A stretch of 13,233 nucleotides of DNA, from positions 1 to 13,233 of the forward strand of contig CALKWS010000048.1 of NCBI GenBank assembly GCA_938004115.1, read 5' to 3'. Made by a program: the position numbers and the translations under genes. This document shows, in pieces, positions 10,144 to 13,233 of the stretch (positions are counted from its first letter, which is position 1; each line of letters opens with the position of its first letter). The DNA is from an uncultured Ruaniaceae bacterium (lineage in GTDB: Bacteria > Actinomycetota > Actinomycetes > Actinomycetales > Beutenbergiaceae). The notes beneath the pieces are model-generated. The model ran no database searches, had not been told where the DNA came from, and was given only the letters and a program-made list of their open reading frames with translations.

Positions 10144-10151
10144 ATGATGAC

Positions 10152-11426
10152 GTGGCGGCACCGCAGAACTATCTAGCGGTCATCAAGGTGGTAGGTATCG
10201 GCGGTGGTGGAGTCAACGCCGTCAACCGGATGATCGAGGTCGGGTTGAAGGGCGTGGAGTTCGTCGCCGTCAACACCGATGCCCAGGCACTGCTGATGAG
10301 CGACGCCGATGTCAAGCTCGACGTCGGCAGGGACCTGACCCGGGGATTGGGAGCCGGCGCGGACCCGGAGGTGGGCAAGAAGGCCGCCGAGGATCACGCC
10401 GAGGAGATCGAGGAGGTGCTGCGCGGGGCGGACATGGTGTTCGTGACCGCCGGCGAGGGTGGCGGCACCGGCACCGGCGGGGCACCGGTGGTGGCCAAGA
10501 TCGCCCGTTCGCTGGGCGCCCTGACCATCGGTGTGGTCACCCGTCCGTTCACCTTCGAGGGCCGCCGCCGCGGCGTGCAGGCCGATGCCGGCATCGAGGC
10601 GCTGCGCAAGGAGGTGGACACGCTGATCGTCATCCCCAACGACCGGCTGCTGTCCATCTCCGACCGGGGGGTGTCGGTGCTGGACGCGTTCAAGAGCGCC
10701 GACCAGGTGCTCCTCTCCGGTGTGCAGGGCATCACCGACCTGATCACCACCCCGGGATTGATCAACCTCGACTTCGCCGACGTCAAGTCCGTGATGCAGG
10801 GGGCCGGCAGCGCGCTGATGGGCATCGGTTCCTCCCGCGGGGAGGACCGCGCCGTACAGGCCTCCGAACTCGCGATCTCCTCGCCGCTGCTGGAAGCCAG
10901 CATCGATGGTGCGCACGGGGTGCTGTTGTCCATCCAGGGCGGCAGCGACCTGGGCCTGTTCGAGATCCACGAGGCCGCCCGGCTGGTCCAGGAGGCCGCG
11001 CACCCGGAGGCCAACATCATCTTCGGGGCGGTGATCGACGACGCCCTGGGTGATGAGGTGCGCGTCACGGTCATCGCCGCCGGGTTCGACGGCGGTACAC
11101 CCAAGCCGAAGGACGAGGGCAGCACGTTCGCCCACACCCAGGACGGCGGGGACGCCGCACGCCGGGTACCGCCGGTGCTGGAGCAGGCCGACGAACCCGA
11201 GCCCGCGGTGATCCCGGCGCAGATCCGCACCGAGCCGGCCGCGTCTCCCGCGCCGGTCGAGCCGCCGGCGCCCGAACCGGTCCGGGCGAGCGGGAGCAAC
11301 GGCACGCCCGCCGAGGAGCGGCCGGCCGGACCTCCGACCCAGGGCCTGGAGGTACCGAGGATCTTCGACGAGGTGCCGCGCCGCCGGCGGGACGACGACC
11401 TGGACGTACCAGACTTCCTCAAGTGA
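10152..11426 (+). CDS. ftsZ: FtsZ, tubulin-like division GTPase
   Basis: Cytoplasmic GTPase that polymerises into the Z-ring and recruits the divisome. It has 424 aa from GTG 10152, giving MAAPQNYLAVIKVVGIGGGG. The tubulin signature GGGTGTG is at 103-109. The T7 catalytic loop NLDFAD is at 205-210. The two-domain core ends near residue 315. A Pro/Ala/Glu-rich linker of about 85 residues (316-400) follows, then the conserved C-terminal peptide DVPDFLK (418-424). The peptide is preceded by four Arg (410-413) and three Asp (414-416). It is the first gene after the 126-bp gap and its stop overlaps pgeF (GTGA). No ftsA is present, as usual in actinobacteria; SepF, encoded downstream, is the expected membrane tether. 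Confidence 0.98.
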   Translation: MAAPQNYLAVIKVVGIGGGGVNAVNRMIEVGLKGVEFVAVNTDAQALLMSDADVKLDVGRDLTRGLGAGADPEVGKKAAEDHAEEIEEVLRGADMVFVTAGEGGGTGTGGAPVVAKIARSLGALTIGVVTRPFTFEGRRRGVQADAGIEALRKEVDTLIVIPNDRLLSISDRGVSVLDAFKSADQVLLSGVQGITDLITTPGLINLDFADVKSVMQGAGSALMGIGSSRGEDRAVQASELAISSPLLEASIDGAHGVLLSIQGGSDLGLFEIHEAARLVQEAAHPEANIIFGAVIDDALGDEVRVTVIAAGFDGGTPKPKDEGSTFAHTQDGGDAARRVPPVLEQADEPEPAVIPAQIRTEPAASPAPVEPPAPEPVRASGSNGTPAEERPAGPPTQGLEVPRIFDEVPRRRRDDDLDVPDFLK

Positions 11427-12160
11427 CGCCGTCGGACGCGCCGGGCCCGGCCGCCGAGTCGATCCGGGTGGACCTGGGGCCCTGGGCCGCGGGCTGGTTC
11501 ACCACCCGCGCAGGTGGGGTCAGTACCGGCCGCTACGCGACGTTGAACCTCGGCGGAGCGGTCGGGGACGATCCGGAGGCCGTGCGACGCAACCGGGACC
11601 TCGCCGCGGGGCTCGTCGGCGGACCGATCACCTTCCCCGACCAGGTCCACGGCACCGCCGTGCTCGGCCCCGACCAGCACGAGGGGCGGGCCGATGTGGT
11701 GCTCGGCCGGGACCGGGCGGTCGGGGTCCTGGTCGCCGACTGCGTGCCCGTGCTCCTCGCCGCCCCGGGCATGGTCGCGGCGGTGCACGCCGGCCGGCGC
11801 GGGGTGCTGGCCGGCGTCATCCACAGCGCCCTGGAGGCGATGGCGGCGGCCGGCCACCGGGCCACCCATGCGGCGATCGGCCCCTCGATCTGTGGCCGGT
11901 GCTATGAGGTTCCTGAGGACATGCACGCCGAGGCCGTCGCGATGAACCCGGACCTGGACGCCCGCACCAGGTGGGGCACGACGGCGCTGGACCTGCCCGC
12001 CGCCGTCCGCGCCGGGTTGCACCGGGCCGGGGTGGGCAGCGTCGTCGACACCGGCCGCTGCACCTTCGAGGACGGGACCTTCTTCTCCTACCGCCGCGAC
12101 GGCCGCACCGGCCGGAGCGCCGGGCTGGCGGTCCCCACCGGGCGCGACACGCCGCCTTGA
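11423..12160 (+). CDS. pgeF: PgeF (YfiH/YlmD), peptidoglycan editing factor
   Basis: Member of the YfiH/DUF152 multicopper-polyphenol-oxidase-like fold. In E. coli the family member PgeF removes wrongly incorporated L-Ser from UDP-MurNAc, correcting MurC errors; older annotations call it laccase. It has 245 aa from a GTG start overlapping the ftsZ stop (GTGA). Metal-site candidates are H76 in QVHG, C107 in ADCVP and H122 in AVHAG. Further family motifs are IGPSICGRCYEV and a C-terminal TGRCTFED...FFSYRRDG...TGR segment. No Shine-Dalgarno is obvious, so translation probably depends on termination of ftsZ. The editing role in this organism is inferred from the family. Unusually, it is not followed by yggS/ylmE. 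Confidence 0.93.
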   Translation: MTPSDAPGPAAESIRVDLGPWAAGWFTTRAGGVSTGRYATLNLGGAVGDDPEAVRRNRDLAAGLVGGPITFPDQVHGTAVLGPDQHEGRADVVLGRDRAVGVLVADCVPVLLAAPGMVAAVHAGRRGVLAGVIHSALEAMAAAGHRATHAAIGPSICGRCYEVPEDMHAEAVAMNPDLDARTRWGTTALDLPAAVRAGLHRAGVGSVVDTGRCTFEDGTFFSYRRDGRTGRSAGLAVPTGRDTPP

Positions 12161-12164
12161 CCTG

Positions 12165-12199
12165 CTCCGACGTACATCGGCCCTGGTCTAGCGTCGGAG
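12165..12199 (+). promoter_or_regulatory. 8-bp inverted repeat (hairpin) between pgeF and sepF
   Basis: CTCCGACG (12165-12172) and CGTCGGAG (12192-12199) are exact reverse complements around a 19-nt loop. There is no following T-run, so it does not look like a classical intrinsic terminator. It lies 57 bp before the sepF ATG, and a TAGCGT hexamer (12189-12194) overlaps the downstream arm, so it could also be an operator over a sepF promoter. The rest of the 96-bp gap (12161-12256) shows no gene. Confidence 0.5.
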
Positions 12200-12256
12200 G
12201 GAACCAGCACGCTTGCGCGAATGGTCGGAACGCGCACCAGGACGAGGGAGAAGGCG

Positions 12257-12706
12257 ATGGCCGGAACGCTACGCAAATCGATGCTCTGGCTCGGGTTGTC
12301 CGAGCCGGAGACGGACGAACACGAGGACTACGTGGACTTCAACGACGAAGACGCTCCGGAGCCCGCCCAGGAAGCCGAGGTCACCCCGATCAGCCGGGCT
12401 GCCTCGCACCGGGACTCCGCGAGCCTGCGGCGGATCACCACCGTCCACCCACGCACCTACAACGACGCCAAGACCATCGGTGAGGCGTTCCGCGGGGGCA
12501 CCCCGGTGATCATGAACCTCACCGACATGACCGACGCCGAGGCCAAGCGCCTGGTCGACTTCTCCGCGGGGCTCGTGTTCGGGCTGCGCGGTGCGATCGA
12601 GCGGGTCACCAACAAGGTGTTCCTGCTCTCACCTGCCACGGTGGAGATTGCCAACGAGGAGCGGGAACCGGAGACTACTCAGGCAAGGTTCTTCAACCAG
12701 AGTTAG
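12257..12706 (+). CDS. sepF: SepF, FtsZ-binding membrane anchor
   Basis: Cytoplasmic, membrane-associated protein that binds the FtsZ C-terminal peptide and tethers the Z-ring. In actinobacteria lacking FtsA it is the main anchor. It has 149 aa from ATG 12257, preceded by a GGGAGAAGG ribosome-binding site. An in-frame GTG-type start at 12221 would add 12 unlike residues and is less likely. MAGTLRKSMLWLGL (1-14) is the amphipathic membrane-binding helix. Residues 16-40 form an acidic linker. The SepF domain spans about 63-131 (VHPRTYNDAKTIGEAFRGG, VIMNLTDM, RLVDFSAGLVFGL, VFLLSP). yggT follows after 7 bp. Confidence 0.97.
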   Translation: MAGTLRKSMLWLGLSEPETDEHEDYVDFNDEDAPEPAQEAEVTPISRAASHRDSASLRRITTVHPRTYNDAKTIGEAFRGGTPVIMNLTDMTDAEAKRLVDFSAGLVFGLRGAIERVTNKVFLLSPATVEIANEEREPETTQARFFNQS

Positions 12707-12713
12707 GTCCGGA

Positions 12714-13004
12714 GTGTCCGTCGTCCTGAGCGTGCTGTATCTGGCCATACTGATCTATGTGCTGCTGCTCCTGGTCCGGCTGGTATTCAATTGGGTGCAG
12801 CAGTTCGCGCGGGACTGGAAGCCGCAGGGGGTCACCCTGGTGGTGGCGGAAGTGACCTTCACCGTCACCGACCCGCCGCTGAAGGCGGTCCGGCGGGTCA
12901 TCCCCCCGCTGCGGCTCGGGGCCGTGAGCCTGGACGTCGGCTTCATCGTGGTCTTCCTCGCCTGCTTCATCCTGATGGCCATCATCGCGCCCCATACGCT
13001 GTAA
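12714..13004 (+). CDS. YggT/YlmG-family membrane protein
   Basis: Small integral membrane protein of the YggT/YlmG family, of unsettled biochemical role but regularly linked to sepF and divIVA in Gram-positive division clusters. It has 96 aa from GTG 12714, a normal family length. One hydrophobic helix spans about 3-25 and a second about 74-93. The intervening loop holds the conserved-looking TDPPLKAVRRVIPPLRLG (52-69). The frame stays open upstream into sepF, but that part is non-homologous shadow sequence. The start is chosen because the gene follows the sepF stop by 7 bp and the predicted N-terminus then begins just before the first helix. A later GTG at 12732 is a less likely alternative. 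Confidence 0.9.
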   Translation: MSVVLSVLYLAILIYVLLLLVRLVFNWVQQFARDWKPQGVTLVVAEVTFTVTDPPLKAVRRVIPPLRLGAVSLDVGFIVVFLACFILMAIIAPHTL

Positions 13005-13081
13005 TGGGTCAACGCGACTTTCCGCTAACGTACAACCAGGTGACACCCGTGATCCGAACCGACAATTCGAGGTAGTTGAAC
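13005..13081 (+). promoter_or_regulatory. yggT-divIVA intergenic region with divIVA ribosome-binding site
   Basis: A 77-bp non-coding gap. A TAACGT hexamer at 13026-13031 could be a -10 element about 50 bp before divIVA, but no convincing -35 is seen at the right spacing. GAGGT (13069-13073) lies 8 bases before the divIVA ATG and is a good Shine-Dalgarno sequence. The lower packing here suggests divIVA can be transcribed separately. Confidence 0.4.
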
Positions 13082-13233
13082 ATGGCACTGCTGACTGCGG
13101 ACGACGTCCTCAACAAAAAATTCCAGCCGACGAAGTTCCGCGAGGGCTACGACCAGGATGAGGTCGACGACTTCCTCGACGAGGTCGTGGCTACCTTGCG
13201 GGTGCTCAGCGGCGAGAACGACGAACTCAAGGC
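13082..13233 (+). CDS. divIVA: DivIVA/Wag31, polar growth scaffold (3'-truncated by window end)
   Basis: Coiled-coil protein that binds negatively curved membrane at poles and septa; in rod-shaped actinobacteria (Wag31) it directs polar wall synthesis. Only the first 50 codons are inside the window. They give MALLTADDVLNKKFQPTKF, then the highly conserved REGYDQDEVDDFLDEV (20-35), then the start of the first coiled coil (ATLRVLSGENDELK). The ATG is preceded by GAGGT at 8-base spacing. The fragment is open to the last base, so the gene runs on past the window; nothing suggests a pseudogene. Confidence 0.95.
   Translation, partial: MALLTADDVLNKKFQPTKFREGYDQDEVDDFLDEVVATLRVLSGENDELK

Larger units (their letters stand above)
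10026..10151 (+). promoter_or_regulatory. ftsQ-ftsZ intergenic region, probable ftsZ control region
   Basis: A 126-bp non-coding gap, the longest in the window, visibly richer in A/T than the flanking genes. It holds a candidate promoter, a perfect inverted repeat and the ftsZ ribosome-binding site (listed separately). In actinobacteria studied so far, ftsZ commonly has its own promoters in this gap, so independent transcription is likely here. No small ORF or obvious terminator with a T-tract is visible. Confidence 0.6.

Noticed and set aside
10026..10151. Absence of ftsA before ftsZ as a deletion
   Set aside because: Actinobacteria normally lack ftsA, and sepF is present as the alternative FtsZ anchor, so this is the expected state.
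10394..12022. 542-codon open frame on the minus strand opposite ftsZ/pgeF
   Set aside because: It is antisense to two clearly conserved genes, has no recognisable domain and is a typical high-GC shadow frame. The same holds for the 480-codon minus-strand frame at 5461-6903 and the others.

Overview
The window is a contiguous piece of the division and cell wall (dcw) cluster of a high-GC Gram-positive bacterium (Actinomycetota, probably Micrococcales or a close relative). The evidence is very high GC with G/C-ending codons, and the order murE-murF-mraY-murD-ftsW-murG-murC-ftsQ-ftsZ-pgeF-sepF-yggT-divIVA, all on the + strand. There is no ftsA, and sepF and divIVA follow ftsZ, which is the actinobacterial arrangement. 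The genus cannot be fixed from this sequence alone.

Region 1 (1-10025) is one tightly packed transcription unit for peptidoglycan precursor synthesis plus two divisome membrane proteins. MurC, MurD, MurE and MurF build UDP-MurNAc-pentapeptide in the cytoplasm. MraY and MurG turn it into lipid I and lipid II at the membrane. FtsW polymerises lipid II at the septum and FtsQ scaffolds the divisome. Genes overlap by 4 bp (ATGA) at murE/murF, murF/mraY, murD/ftsW, murG/murC and murC/ftsQ. mraY/murD abut, and ftsW/murG overlap by 8 bp. murE is cut at its 5' end by the window edge.

Region 2 (10026-12160) begins after a 126-bp gap carrying a perfect inverted repeat and a weak promoter candidate. It holds ftsZ, then pgeF overlapping it by 4 bp (GTGA).

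Region 3 (12161-13233) begins after a 96-bp gap with an 8-bp-stem hairpin. It holds sepF (FtsZ-membrane anchor), yggT (two-helix membrane protein) and the first 50 codons of divIVA/wag31 (polar growth scaffold), which runs off the window.

The window is mostly conserved core biology, and I see no mobile element, CRISPR array, RNA gene or defence-like system. The unusual points are: (a) MurE carries a substituted diamino-acid motif (DDPH for DNPR, and Gln for Glu in the GHE motif), arguing for L-Lys or L-Orn rather than meso-DAP in the wall; (b) MurE contains an 11-unit hexanucleotide repeat coding for Ala-Asp/Ala-Gly; (c) the PLP-binding gene yggS/ylmE, expected between pgeF and sepF, is absent; (d) FtsW has a Thr/Arg-rich N-terminal tail without acidic residues; (e) the gaps before ftsZ and sepF contain inverted repeats.
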